A stretch of 64,000 nucleotides of DNA from Selaginella moellendorffii (GCF_000143415.4 NW_003314266.1:3149306-3213305); one strand, 5' to 3'. Shown: positions 10,546-22,684, counted from the stretch's first letter. Program-made: numbers and translations. Notes: generated from the letters alone by a model not told the origin.

Positions 10546-12173
10546 CCTTTTTCTAGAGACTCACTTATTGCTTGCTTTGTGCTCGTTCTTCGAGCACTTC
10601 GTTGGGAGTTCCACTCCCGCTCTCGACTTTTCAAGTCAAAGTTTTTGGTCCAAACGTGTTATACTCATTTGGCCTTCACTTCGGCCACTACCACGTGGCA
10701 CCCCTTTTGGCTCCATTTTGGGGCTTAGGGATTTGTGTCTCACATATAGATTCTCCAATTTATAGATTTATTGAATCCCTTGTGATGCTTCTCTCACTTT
10801 ATTGGTTTAAATACTAATAAACCTCCTATAGACACCTTCTCTATCACGATCTTACTACTTATTTTGGAGTAGTCTCGAATATAACTATTGCATTTTTAGA
10901 ACTTTAATATTAACTTCTCATGTTAATATCTTAGGTGTTTCCAACACCTTCCATTGCCCATATTGTGTAAATTCCACTTCTTTATTCTAGAGAGTTCTTT
11001 ATTTAATGACACTATTATCTTCTTTTTTATCTTGTGCTAATATTAGGCACTAAATTCCTTTGCTAAGGTTTTCCATGACTCTATCATTTGGCTACCTTGC
11101 CTTGGCTCCGTCTTTTAGAGCTTTCATCATTTACAAAATTGGAGCCATTGGGAATTCTATCTTTTGGAAATTTATTATCTTTCCCATGATTCATTAGCAT
11201 CCACTATATGTGATTTTCTACCAACTTTATTGATTGAATTCCCTCTAGAAATTACTAAGACCCAATCTAGGCCATTAATCTTTTGCTCTTATACTTTGAT
11301 TGTTGCACCAAATAATATAAAATGTCCTTGAGGTATTCTTTTAGTTCCATAGCAAAGGCTCTAATTTGCCATATCTAAAAGGCATTTACCCTTAATAAGT
11401 CTTTTTAGGATTTTCTACTATAGGCATTATTCATCCCAATTTTGTGACCCTTTTATGGGTCCTTTCTTGGAAGCTACTTTGTTGGATTCACAATACCATT
11501 GTATTGTTATAAATCAATTCACATAGGTATCCTTTTCACTTAGTCGCCTTGACTAAGTGACACCATACCATTTATTCAAATCACTACTTTGAATTAAAAA
11601 CATCATTCCTTAACCAAGCAAAGATCTTGTTTATGATTATCTAACCATATGATCTTTTAGTGGCCCATCCCACCAAGTTTATCAATAAATACTTGGTTTA
11701 CTAAACTTTTAAATTGTTGACCATGACTCTAGGGGTGTCCCCCACACTTGGCAGTGCACCCAAGCTAGCCCTTTTGGCCAAGAGTTTATAGAAATTCAAA
11801 TTAGGTGTCTCTATATCATTCATCATATCTTCGGTGCCACTCACACTAGATGTTTAAATTAGATATACCAAGCTTTCACACTAAGTACACTAATTGTGTA
11901 TCACGACTTTAAAGCATCCCTCTACTTGGCAATATGCTTAAGACATAGAAAACACTATTCCTCAATATCCCTTTTTCAATCCCCATTAAGTCCCTCTTCA
12001 TTTATAGTAGTACTTGTCAACATCACTACTGGTCCAATGCCCAAAAGCCCATCCTCTAAGCCCTACTAATCTCTAGGACTTCCTCCCTCACCATATAACT
12101 ATACTCTTTGTCACTAAGTAAGAGTATACTTCTTTTCCCAATCATTTAAAGGTATTAGGATACTTAGGGTTAA
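10546..12173. other. AT-rich intergenic sequence, no gene seen
   Basis: No open frame with a recognisable domain. About 11960-12150 is a diverged second copy of the block at 9690-9885, which suggests that the interval lies inside or between old LTR-element pieces. Confidence 0.5.
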
Positions 12174-12227
12174 ATGTCCTTGGGTTTAAGTAGTATTGGG
12201 CTGAGTGACCTCTCAAGAAGTCTAAAT

Positions 12228-12660
12228 TTACTTACACAATCCTCTGGGATAAACAATAATGGTACAAAAAGCACCACTAGTTTTTCCTTTGGCACCTTCA
12301 CTTTGTTGACAATTCTTGCATATTTTGCAATATTCAAGAACATCATTTTTCATATTCCAAAAGAACCTATACTTAAACAGCTTATAAGTATTCCTCCCCC
12401 TAAAATGACTAGCCTCCAAACAATCATGATAATAATAGAGGACATGGTTGATCAGCTCATCAACTCAACTTAGCCATTATACAAGTGCAAGCCATTCTAG
12501 CTTGAGAAAGGTGGCTCCATGTGCATACTAAGCTTTTGTACCTTAGCATCTTACAGCTGAATTTGCTTGACCATACCAGCAAATTCTGTCACAACCTTTG
12601 TGAAAGCATGACAAATCCTTTCCTAGAATTCTCCTACAAAAGTAGAGCATAATGCACATG
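12228..12660 (-). pseudogene. Ty3/gypsy RNase H-integrase junction fragment
   Basis: On the minus strand the readable pieces are the post-RNase H linker (FAGMVKQIQ-like, HMEPPF) and the integrase zinc-binding domain: YYHDCLEASHFRGRNTYK, then FFWNMKNDVLEYCKICKNCQ. His and CX2C ligands are visible, but several stops and a frame change break it. The same segment exists on the plus strand at 37860-38200 and both derive from one gypsy family. Nothing of the integrase catalytic core follows. Confidence 0.75.
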
Positions 12661-12949
12661 AGACCAAACATTACTATGAGTGGATGTTTTACCCAATCCC
12701 ACATTCCTATAGTAACAAGTTATAATGATCTCAATAGATGTCAGTAAGATTGTGAGTCTTTTCTTCTTCTTTGACTAGCACACATATCGCCAACCACTTC
12801 AACCATATTCACAAGTTTCCAGATCCCCTCCACCATCCCTACATTACAATCAACCATCACTGTCTTCCACCATTCATCTATTAAGCTGCTATATTCCATC
12901 ACTTCTACAATTACCATTCCCGGGCAACACATTCACTCCCATCACTTTA

Positions 12950-15117
12950 TTCCCTACATTCCACCGATAAAGATTACAACTTTTAACACCACTAAATTTT
13001 GTTCACAACATGGACAAACTCATGCCACTCTCTTTCCAACTAAACTCAAAATTAATCCAACACCAAGCTACTCAAGGAGCAATAGCAAAGTTTCTTGGAA
13101 AAGTATTGAGCATTGTAACCCAAGTCTTCAATAGCAAGCTTAGACAAAATGGTTTAGTGCTTCACCACTATCCATCCCTTGACTTGCCACTTGTAAAACC
13201 ATCATAACCAACGTATATTAAGATAGAGACTCTTGATTGCATAATGTAAATACAAGTAATGAGTTTACACCTCATTACAAATTATTTCTTTAAGAAGAAA
13301 AAATGATTTACGTGTTTGATCCTTCATCCCTAACAACTTTCTTTTTGGTCTCATCTTTGACCAAACCTCAAGTTTGCATTCGCATTGCTTTTAGTCCAAT
13401 TTAAGAAAAGTTTATGAGGAGCGCAACAATGACTACTTGAACCAATTGACTAATCCCTATAGTCTTGATTAATCCATATATAATCATGCCTAGGAAGGAT
13501 CCACTAGAGCCGTACTAAACAACTATAGACTAGCCTATTTGCCACTCTTAGCAAACCCAGAGAAAGTTTACTTTCACCCACGGTATATGGAATAACTCAT
13601 AAAACAACTCATGGAACCACCAAAAGGCTAACATTAATTCTGTCAACTCAAAGTGTAACTTTGAGTTGCTAATGTGCCTCACTCACAAGCCCAAGTGTAA
13701 ACTTGTGCAAAATAATACACCTCAAATCTATCTTGCCAACTCAAAGTGTAACCTTGAGTTGCTAATGTGCCTCTTTCACGAACCCAAGCGCAAACTCATG
13801 CAAACGGAACATCTCATTCCATTCTATGGGCCTAAGAGCAAACTCACATAATATAGTGCAAAAGGTAACCAAATCTATACATAAGGAAAAAATGCAAGGT
13901 CTTAGCACCCAAATGTATACCCACTTAAATCATTGTTTTCATTTCTGCATATGCAACAAGACTAATTGCCTAATCTCATGGGATAATACTTACTAAAATA
14001 TATTTTCTGATATCAAATATAGCGCATGTGGTTTTTACCCTTTATCCTATAATGATTTACTATAGAATAACCATGAAGTGGAACCTAAACCCTCTATGTG
14101 CCACATGTCTAAAGGATAGTAGAACAAAACTCAAGTTTCAAAGGCTTGGCCCACTAAACGAAGAAATGGAGCCAAACTCTTAAGTATGGAGCCAAGGAGC
14201 GACGAAACTGGAACACAGAGCAACTCCCAAGTATATAGCTCAAGGAGCGAAGAGACAGAAGCACAGAGTGACTTTGAACAGTCCTAGAGTATCTAGCATC
14301 CCAATTCCAGGACCAGCATGCAGAACAAAGCCAAATAGAGTTTGATGTTATTTTAGCATACTGATGGCCTAACGCGAGGATATGGGTACTCCACCAGCTA
14401 ACATAGTGTGGAACTTGGGTTTAGACCCAAGTCAGACACAAAACAAAGACAAGCATATAAGTCAAAGTTAAATTATACCTTAGGTTAGTCAGCCATGCCT
14501 AATGACCCACTATCCCCACTATATATTTGGAAACCCCCATAACCACTCCCCCCCCGGAACATACGCTTTGGGCTTTCACCCTTACCCATCCTTAGTACCC
14601 GGAGTTAGTCTCTGGAACTAATTCGAAACTTATTAATATAAAATTGCATTATATTGCAAATTTTGGCATGGGACGAACACCATTGTGTTCAAGACAATCT
14701 TTATATTCCGTAGATATAATAAATTAGAAAATTTAAACACTTTCCATAAATAGCAATTATGACTAAATGGAACTAATATAAAGTGCATGATAGCGAGGGT
14801 ACACAGTAAATTATCATCTGGTGAATATTAAGGGACTAAGCTCAATAACATAGGGGTTCCCAATACTAGTAAGTGCAAGTCAACAAATGAATTTCTTTAA
14901 TCAAGTCACGTATGTTTAATTAATAACATTTAGGAATTCCGTCCTTATACTCATTTGGTCAAGTGCATATATAAAAATAAGTTTCTCAACTAACTTAGGC
15001 AAAGACTGAAAAAGGGACCAACAAAACCAACCTTTTCCTGTCGTGGCAATAAAGAAAAAATATCTAAAAGAACTAACCAACAAGTAACTTTCGATACCTG
15101 AAATCACATACCCAAAA
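12950..15117 (-). mobile_element. Non-coding LTR family: leader piece plus LTR (C)
   Basis: The LTR spans 14018 to about 15117 on the minus strand (plus-strand ends TATAGCGCATG and about CACATACCCA), degenerate but collinear with the LTR at 60131-61273. A PBS with one mismatch (TGATATCAGA on the minus strand, 14006-14015) abuts it. The leader from 14017 down to about 12950 matches the leaders at 52470-53664 and 55007-55830. It holds only short spurious frames. The rest of the element is absent, so this is a 5' LTR with a truncated body. Confidence 0.75.
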
Positions 15118-15329
15118 TTGCAAGATGCCTCCATGGAAAGAGAGCAGGATATAAAGGAAACACAAGGTTTCCAAGAGGAGAGTAATGCCTTTGACATTTC
15201 TCTATTGTGGCAACCCGAACTATGGTTTGACACCCTCACATACAAGCTTACACATTGGATCAAACACACTCATGCATTTCATGAGAATTGTACGGAATAA
15301 AGACAACAACACCATCCGGGTTAGACGGC

Positions 15330-17526
15330 ATGGTGTGGCAGCGGCTGTTTGGAGGTGAGTGAGTAGAAGAACGCAAGAGCGCAGCTGACATTTTAGCTTG
15401 TGGGGGCAGGCGTTATCGGTGGATCTGCCTGTGGATGCAGCACACTGGCAGAAGCTCGAGCTCGCTCGTGCTCTCAAGCTTCTTTACGATAACACCACCA
15501 CCTTCCTCTTCTCCGATATCTGCTGCAACCAGCAGTTGACTGCATATGGCTGCCCCGACACGATGTTGCTCGATCACCAGAGCTTCGCTCATGGAAACAT
15601 CTGCCCCAAGCAGCGTCACACACACGCAAATGCCCTTTACTGGGGAGCACCTTGGAGCATTCCAGCCTATGTGTATGACAACGAGATGGAGCCTTCAATG
15701 ACACCGCTGGAGCCATGCCAGATCAGGAGCATCGAAGCCATGGGTTGCATCTCCACATTCGAGCTCGGCCTGCAGTGTCGGGGTCCTCCGGTGCAATTTG
15801 TGATTGATGGAACTTTAGGAAAGTTCGACGCTAAACAAGTCCTCGTGTACGAGGAAGTGGATTCCATCTGGCAGAATCGGGTCTCCACCAGCTACATCCT
15901 TCTGGCGGTTCCCACCAAGGCATTGGAGTACAGAGGTCTGGACTGGGTTGCCAACTACGAGGACTACCAGGGCATGTCCATGACACTGTCGGCCAGGAAG
16001 TTCATCCAGGCGTCTCATGACCGCAGCCAGGATCCTGTCAAGGAGCTGAACGCTGTGGACGCGATCGGGATCAGAAAGTTCGGTTTGGTGGATCTCCGCG
16101 GCATTGGCGTCAATAGAAAGATGGGGCCTCTTGTTCTCCGAAGATGCTCTACGTGACGTGCTGCCGAGTGGGTCTGGTGCCAAGCTTGTCCCTGCTAAGG
16201 CACTCTTTGACGATGGTCTTTGGGACACGCTTGGTGTCCAGGACAGGGTGGCCAAGGATGCGGCCGTATGTGACATAATGCATTCTCGGGGCATAACAGA
16301 GATGGTGCTGCTCAAGTCGCAGGTGAGCTCAATTCACTGCTTTTTGTTACAGGATTGTTGTGGCCGATTGGACGAGGTTCAGGACACTATACTGCTCGAT
16401 GCGGTAAACCATTCTTGTTCCTTGGCTCTTGTGAGCTTAATTCCATTGCTTTCTGTTACAGGATTGTGGTGGCCGATTTGACACTGTCGTGAATTCTCAG
16501 GGCACAATCGAGGCAAAATCTAAGGTAAACCACTCTTGTTCCTTGGCTCTTGTGAGTTCAATTCCACTGTTTTCTTTTGTGTCAGGATTGTGGGGGCAAG
16601 GTTGCCAATTCTCAGGGCGCAATGCTGCTCGTGGCAAAATCTAAGGTAAATCCTTGGCTCTTTGTGAGCTCAATTCCATTGTTTTCTATTGTTTCAGGAT
16701 TGTGGGGGTAGATTGGAGACGATGCTACTCAAGAAAGAATCTCAGGTAAATCAATCTTGTTTCTCTAATACCTACTCACTCCTTCACAGGGAAGATGCTT
16801 ATTCTCCACTGCTGCTGTGGTGGCCACAAAATGCCAGTTTCACATACCTTGCACAAATACAAAGTGTCCTGGCCTTTTGCTGATACTCTGCAAAAATTCT
16901 AATTGCTCTGCTAACAATATCATTAAATGGGCAACACATTCTACATTTAATCTTTCTTGGTAAACAAAATTTTCAATTTCTAATTTAAAAGGTTCTTGTC
17001 TTTCTAGAGTGCCATCTTGGAAAGGGCTAACTTTCTAGTGTTATCCAAAGTAAGAGAGCAACCTATGATGTTCCTATCGAGGTATGGTAATCTGTTGTTT
17101 GAGTTTCTTCAATGTTATACCGTTGTGTTTCTTAGGTCGTGCTGGAGGAATTACAAGCAGAGGGGATTTTGAACGTTACGGACGATGAAGTGATCGCACT
17201 CGGAATGAGTCTTATTTACTTTGGAGGTGAGTTTGAAAAAATCTTCTTGTTCTTCTGTACTAAAAACATTGTAATTGTTGTGTAGGAGGCTAGCATGGTC
17301 GGGCAAGGTCGGCGGGATTGGATGACTACTTACAAGTGTTTCACCATCACCCTTTGTAATTGCAGGAAAACTTGGGATTAACTTAAGTGACGGTTTGAGC
17401 GTGATTTGTCCAGGCCAGGGAAACTTGATAAAAGTTAGGTATTTCTTCGCCACCTTTGCATTGTCAAATATGAATAATAATGTGTCTACAAGACTATTAG
17501 GTTTCGATGGCAATGTGATATATTGA
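15330..17526 (+). pseudogene. Asp-Cys-Gly-Gly exon-array gene, copy 1 (nine exons, two frameshifts)
   Basis: Family not recognised. Splice sites give exons 15330-15354, 15410-16322, 16353-16403, 16462-16524, 16586-16645, 16698-16745, 17008-17049, 17136-17226 and 17366-17526, ending at TGA. Exon 2 encodes the main globular part, with conserved stretches NTTTFLFSDICC, HANALYWGAPWSIPAYVYD, FVIDGTLGKFDAKQVLVYEE and VKELNAVDAIGIR. Exons 3-6 are a repeat array, and the C-terminus includes VICPGQGNLIK. Compared with the inverted copy at 50193-51346, exon 2 lacks 26 bp in an Arg-rich N-terminal part (near 15465) and has one extra G at about 16122. The predicted start frame therefore ends at a stop near 15488 and the middle and end are in different frames. 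No membrane segment or catalytic motif is obvious. It could still be expressed from an internal start. Confidence 0.7.
16353..16745 (+). repeat. Array of four duplicated phase-0 short exons
   Basis: Four exons of 51, 63, 60 and 48 nt, all multiples of three and all flanked by phase-0 introns, start with GATTGTGGTGGC-like sequence and encode DCCGRLDEV, DCGGRFDTVV, DCGGKVANS and DCGGRLETM. The introns between them are also alike (GTAAACCACTCTTG... CTCAATTCCATTG ... CAG). The unit is thus an exon plus intron of roughly 110-125 bp that has been tandemly duplicated, and adding or losing a unit never changes frame. The inverted copy of the gene retains one such exon (93 nt, DCGGKVENSEG). Confidence 0.85.
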
Positions 17527-18029
17527 GTTGTGATTAATTAAGCTGTAAAGAATGCGCTACAGCTAAGCAGTCAAAAACAAGATTGCATGCATTCTCATCT
17601 TAATATCTCCTCTTCCTCCCCCTGCCGCTGCTAAAGAGGCCATGGCCAAGGAGTGCTCCAATGATGCTGTAGTGCTGCCAGAGGTCAGTCTCTTCAATAT
17701 CTGGGTCCTTGTGACTGTCGCTGGGAGGAGGGACAATTCCATCAGCTGATACTGAAGAATAGGAACCTTCTGCAGCTCCTTTGTCTTCTCCTCACCACCT
17801 TTCGAGTGGGAATGGGTTAAAAGCTGGTGGGAACACAATCAATTGACTTTTATTCTTGTAACAGGTTCTTGAAAGCACTGAGCACTGTGGTGTAGCTCGG
17901 ATTGGAGGTTTTGCTAGACTCCATCTAATAAACTATAGTCCTATTGCATGATCTTTAGAAAGTACTAAAAGAAGTTGGGCTTAGAAAACATTTATAGAAT
18001 TTGTGTAAAGACACACTTCAAGATGCCTA
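17527..18029. other. 3' flank of the exon-array gene, no gene seen
   Basis: Probably contains the untranslated 3' end of the gene at 15330-17526. A minus-strand open frame at 17563-17838 has no recognisable domain and I do not annotate it. Confidence 0.4.
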
Positions 18030-19440
18030 GCCAAGTGTATAATATCATCTTAGGTGTCAATTGGTTTCAAGTTGCTGGGGTGTAGTGTAATTTTGAAAGG
18101 AATCTCCCATCCTTCTCTTGTTGCTATTGATTGTGTGTTTGGCATAGTTTGTTAGCTATGCTTGAAGATCTTCCACCTTTACCATTTGGGCCCTTATTGC
18201 AGAGTGGGAGTGTGATGTTGGAGAAGCTCTGCTTTCCAAAACTAATTGGTCCTATTAATTAGACCAAGTCCACTATGCACACTTGCTATAGTATTCCTAC
18301 TTGAGATGGTCGTCTGATCAAAATGGGCATTTACTGGTGATCTCTTAAAGAGAGGGAGCACATGTACAAGTGTGTGAAGGAGATGTTTGACTTGGCAGTC
18401 ATTTGCAAATCATGCAATCCATGAACTGTCAAGCCACATCTTATTCCTAAATCAGATGGGACAAAGTATTTTACAATTCACACTCTGAATGATGTCACGA
18501 TTGTTGACTTATATCCTTTGACTTTGATGGATTCTTTAGAGAATAGTCTTTCACCATAATAGACTTGGTGTCAGAGTATTAGCAAATATGGATTTTGCTA
18601 ATATGGCCTTGGACTTAGTGTCAGGGCATTAGAAAATAGCAAAGACAACTTTTAAACTTTCAATAGATTTGTATAAGTTCATAGTGATGCCATTTGGTTT
18701 AATATAGGCCCTTGCCGGATGAAATGTTGAAAGGCATTGAAGAGTTTGTATGAGCCAATTTAAACATTTTCTCAAACTTAAACGTCTGAAGTACAAATCT
18801 GGGCAAAACTCTCTGAAGTACTTAGGGTTTATGATCTTGCAAAATAAAATTTTGAAAAATCTGGAGGGTTGATGAAGTTTATGTTCCTTGTAATATTGTA
18901 AAGTTGCATCAATTCTTGGGAAAGGCTACTTATTTGGACTGGTTTGTGCAAGTTTTTCACAAATTGCTTATCCTTTGCACAATTTCTTACAGTAGGATGT
19001 GAAGTTTATGTGGTCACACAAATGCCAAAGAGCATTTAAAGAGCTCAAGAAGCTTTTGATTTCTACACTAATTTTGCACCATCTTGATTTTTCTTCTGGA
19101 TTTATCTTTTGTATGGATGCTTATGATGTGGGTCTTAGTGCTGACTTGATGCAAGAAGCTGCTAATGGTTCTAAACAACGCTTTTTCAAAGTTCCATGCT
19201 TATCTTTATAGTTTAGATATATAGTTATCAGATAAATAAAATTTTTTAGGGTAAGTTGGCTTTTACACACCAAGACTATAAATTCACAAGGATGCATTGT
19301 TCAAGATATAAATAGAATAGCTGATGTAGATGCTTTATCTCATACACCATTGGTGGTTACTCTTGTGGATGACTTGCTTCCTCCACTTCCAGAAAATATG
19401 TTACGTAGTTATGAGCAAGTAGTAGTTGCTCAAAAGGAGG
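18030..19440 (+). pseudogene. Ty3/gypsy protease-RT-RNase H relic
   Basis: Readable islands in shifting frames: the end of a protease domain (ILGVNWFQVAGV near 18045), RT pieces (LIPKSDGTKYFTIHTLND at about 18440, LYKFIVMPFGLI at about 18670), the post-RT motif (VKLHQFLGKATYLDWF near 18900, corresponding to the FLGF-NYYRRF region) and an RNase H tail ending ADVDALSHTPL (about 19325). There are many stops and frameshifts and no LTR could be tied to it. It resembles the relic at 36229-38870 in order but is a different copy. Confidence 0.7.
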
Positions 19441-20319
19441 AACCATGGATCCACTAATTGTAGAATGTTTTAGATGGCAATAAGCCTTGTGATGAGTATA
19501 ATATTTTAGTGTATGCCAAATAGTTCAAGGTGGTTGAGTATATATTAGTGTATACTGGTGATAGTGCTGAATATCAATACTCATGGTTACACTTCTTCCA
19601 TGGTTGACCTTGGGGTATTACAAAGTTTTGAAAAAACTATGAAATCAACTATATTGACCTCAAATGTATCAAGATGTCTCTAAGTAAATCAAAACTTGTG
19701 GGAAGTGTCAGTGTTTCAACATCTCCATGGTGTTGTCAATTGGTGATGGGGCATTTTTAGAGTATTAGTACATCATTATTGTGGCTTATTACATCAGTGG
19801 ATTGGAGTATATACCTTGCCAAATGTGACAACCATGTAGATTGTGCAATTCCTTATACAGATATTGGTTTTGCAGCATGGTATTCCCAAGCATATTCTTT
19901 TGGGTCAATGTTCTAGTTAGGCCTTTGAAGAATATTGACGTAGTGGCTCAATATTAAGCTATCTTTTGCATTTATTTATCATCTTGAGGTAGATGGCTTA
20001 GTTGAATTATTGAATGGTTGAATATGACATTCAAAAGCACAATTATGAAGTATGTGGACCCACAACATTCCAATTGGGAGTGGTGGTTGGTATATTTGCA
20101 ATTCATTTATCTGCTAATGCCCATCTCTTTATTCCATGTATTATTTGGGTGAGAACCTATCTTGCCTCCTCACTAGTAGCTGATCTGCTGTGTTTTTACA
20201 TAGATTTAGACTAAAAAACATAGCTACTAGTGATCTAAAATAAAACATAATGTTTCATTTGCTTATTTATTGAGGATGATAGGTTGTAGTAAACTACAAT
20301 TCAGTACTAAGAAACTAGA
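19441..20319. other. No gene seen
   Basis: AT-rich sequence following the gypsy relic. It may include eroded integrase sequence, but I could not read a motif on either strand with confidence. Confidence 0.4.
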
Positions 20320-21110
20320 ATGATATGCCCCAAAACTTCCTTATAAACTTCAAATCCTTATCCAAGATCATCTCTTTAGGAAGTTTATGAGCCTAGACTA
20401 CTCCATGGAAAAAGAGCTTTCCCATTTTTTTAGCATTTATTTTTTCCATTGTTAAAATAAAGTATGCAATTTTTGAAAACCAATCCACAACCACCATCAA
20501 AGTGTCATAACCTTTAAACTTTGGCAAACAAGGATAAAATCAAGTGTTATACTTTGAAATGATCATGTCGGTGCTAGAATGCATTGCAACTTCCCAACTT
20601 GTTTCTTAGTCCTTTGCTTACACAGTTGGTAGGTAAGGCAAGAATGGACATAATTTGCTACATCATTTTGCATACCAAACTAGAAAAATCCTTTTTTCAA
20701 TGAGGCAAGAGTCTATTGTTTACCACCATGTCTATAGTTTCACTTTAACACAAATTCTCATGACCCAATAATATGCTTAAGCATCTTGCTTATAGTAAAT
20801 AAGCCCATCCTTAATTAAGAAGTGATGCTTTGCATTGACACGAATAGCAACTTTCACCACTCACTTTCAGCAGCTTTCACCATTTATGGAGTAGAACACA
20901 ATAGAATAACCACGTTGCCTTAATGTAACACCAGGCACATTATCACAATCCTATTGTAATAGAGTATATATAGCATAACTAAATGCATCACAATACACTT
21001 TGAAGGGTTTATCAAGATTTGGGATCCTTGAAATATAAACTGCAGTCACGATCTCCTTCAATTGTACAAAAGCACGCTGACATGGTGGTGTGATATCATA
21101 AAATATTGGT
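20320..21110 (-). pseudogene. Ty3/gypsy RNase H-integrase relic, second lineage
   Basis: On the minus strand an RNase H start (DKPFKVYCDAFSYAIYTLLQ, about 21020-20960) is followed by an integrase zinc-finger part with CLTYQLCKQRTKKQVGKLQ (CX2-3C, about 20630) and the integrase core entry LMVVVDWFSKIAYFI (about 20490), with DKDLKFIRKFWG (about 20350) in the position of the second Asp of the DDE triad. Stops interrupt it. The sequence is clearly different from the VDLAIVYLKH-type integrase at 23 and 38 kb, so two gypsy lineages contributed. Confidence 0.7.
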
Positions 21111-21849
21111 GTAGGAAAGGTGGCAGATTGTTAAATACATATGTTACACGAGGAAATATTTTTAAATAGTGGTAGAAATCTTTGTGAGGTTAGAGTGTAT
21201 GTTTAAATGTAAGAGTTATATAGCAAATCATTTTATAAAGATGGTGGAAGATAAGGTTTGTGATAGGTGGATGGGTAATATGACAAATATAAGATATAGA
21301 AAGGAAAGAATAATCATGAAGGGATTTGGTTTGACTAGTTTTTTACTTTGATTTCAAATATTAGAAGAAAAGATGGTGTTAGAATAGTAAAGTGGTAATG
21401 GTAGTGGTATAATGGTAATAGTTTTGTATATATATACCTTATATATACATATATATTGCCTTTAAATATGGCATTTTTGGCTGAAAATTTTTCCTATCAC
21501 AACTACACTAAGGAATTTCATCCAAATGGTTAACTACTACAAAAGATTGATTCTCCACTTTGCTACAATGGTAGGACACTTGGTGAATCTCTTGAAAATG
21601 GGAGAACCTTACATTTGGATAGAGGAACATGATGTTAGTGACTAAGAAAAAATCTTTTGAATGAACTACTTAAGGAATCTTCAATCCAAGGAGGAATCAC
21701 TTGATTGCAGAGCCCTTTCCTATTGACTTGGTGCCTAACAATCCTCCCCTTGAAAGAGAATGATCATTTGGTCACCATGGTCCTCTTAGGGTCTACCAAC
21801 TAGATATATAATATTAAATATTCTTTTAAAATATTCTGACCCCACTTAG
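21111..21849. other. No gene; right part belongs to a gypsy LTR
   Basis: About 21735-21849 reads on the minus strand as LTR sequence that continues from 22581-22660, interrupted by the TRIM. A second polypurine-like stretch (AACAATCCTCCCCTT on the plus strand) lies near 21737. The remaining sequence is AT-rich without a supported gene. Confidence 0.45.
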
Positions 21850-22011
21850 TGTAGCGCATGTGATCATGGGATGAGATTTGGATATACTGTCACCGTGGAT
21901 CCTTGGAACCTTGGGGGATAAATGGGGATAAAATAGCCATTAAGAGCTCTCTCATCAAGCAATTGCCCCTTTTTCAGTTGGCTTAAGGGGAGAGAGATAA
22001 GGTGCGCTACA
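21850..22011 (+). repeat. TRIM 5' LTR
   Basis: 162 bp. Differs from the 3' LTR at about 11 positions by hand alignment, all of them transitions. The terminal inverted motif TGTAGCGCAT / ATGCGCTACA is unusually long (about 10 bp). Confidence 0.92.
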
Positions 22012-22413
22012 GTTGGTATCGGAGTAAATGGCACGAGTTCGATTCCCATTGATTAGTGGCTACTTAAAAATATAATATACCCTTGAGCAAGGTATATTTC
22101 TACCCCTAAATTTGAAATCGTACGTATTAGACATCCATGCGTACGTCCTTCCTCTTGTGTGGAGTATCCACAGACGAAGGTATCCACCATGGGACTGCGG
22201 TATGGATAGATGACTAGTTGCCTTACATGGGACTGCGGTATGGATGGATGACTAGTTGCCTCACATGGAATAGCTAACATGGAATAGCTAGTCTACACAA
22301 TGGAAGGATTGGTAGATTGAATGCGGAAATGGAGGTGCTGGTTCCCCTTGGCTCAGTAGGGGTTGCTAGTCAATAGTCAATGAGGACATTGACATCTCTG
22401 AAGGGGGGGTGAG

Positions 22414-22575
22414 TGTAGCGCATGTGATCATGGGATGAGATTTGGATATACTGTTACCATAAATCCTTGGAACTTTAGGGGATAAATGGGGATAAAATAG
22501 CCACTAAAGGCTCTCTCATCAAGCAATTGCCCCTTTTCCAGTTGGCTTAAGGGGAGAGAGATAAGATGCGCTACA
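22414..22575 (+). repeat. TRIM 3' LTR
   Basis: 162 bp, same length and ends as the 5' LTR. Followed directly by the CTTAG target duplication. Confidence 0.92.
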
Positions 22576-22684
22576 CTTAGCCATGAGAATTGAACTAGGC
22601 TTCAATATGAATGTTAGTATCTTATCCTTTACACCCTAACCCAATTACCAAGAGTATAACAATCCTCCCCCCAACCAAAGTCCT

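Larger units (their letters stand above)
21850..22575 (+). mobile_element. TRIM element with intact 5-bp target duplication
   Basis: A complete terminal-repeat retrotransposon in miniature of 726 bp. Two direct LTRs of 162 bp (21850-22011 and 22414-22575) begin TGTAGCGCATG and end TGCGCTACA. A PBS-like TTGGTATCGGAG at 22013-22024 (initiator tRNA-Met type, two mismatches) and a polypurine tract GAAGGGGGGGTGAG at 22400-22413 lie in the proper places. CTTAG flanks both sides (21845-21849 and 22576-22580). The ~400-bp interior is non-coding and contains a tandem duplication of a ~38-bp unit around CATGGGACTGCGGTATGGAT. It is inserted in the LTR of a minus-strand gypsy element. Movement must depend on proteins supplied in trans. 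Confidence 0.92.

Noticed and set aside
10149-10817. Several overlapping Arg-Pro, Ser-Asp and Thr-Glu repeat frames
   Set aside because: Produced by the 6-bp and 12-bp satellite; open on both strands because of the period.
15118-15300. Open frame just upstream of gene copy 1 as an extra first exon
   Set aside because: No conservation in the flank of copy 2, where homology begins close to the short first exon; no donor in matching phase.
22001-22055. Possible tRNA gene
   Set aside because: Only a PBS-like D-arm word and a B-box-like word; no acceptor stem or anticodon arm can be folded.
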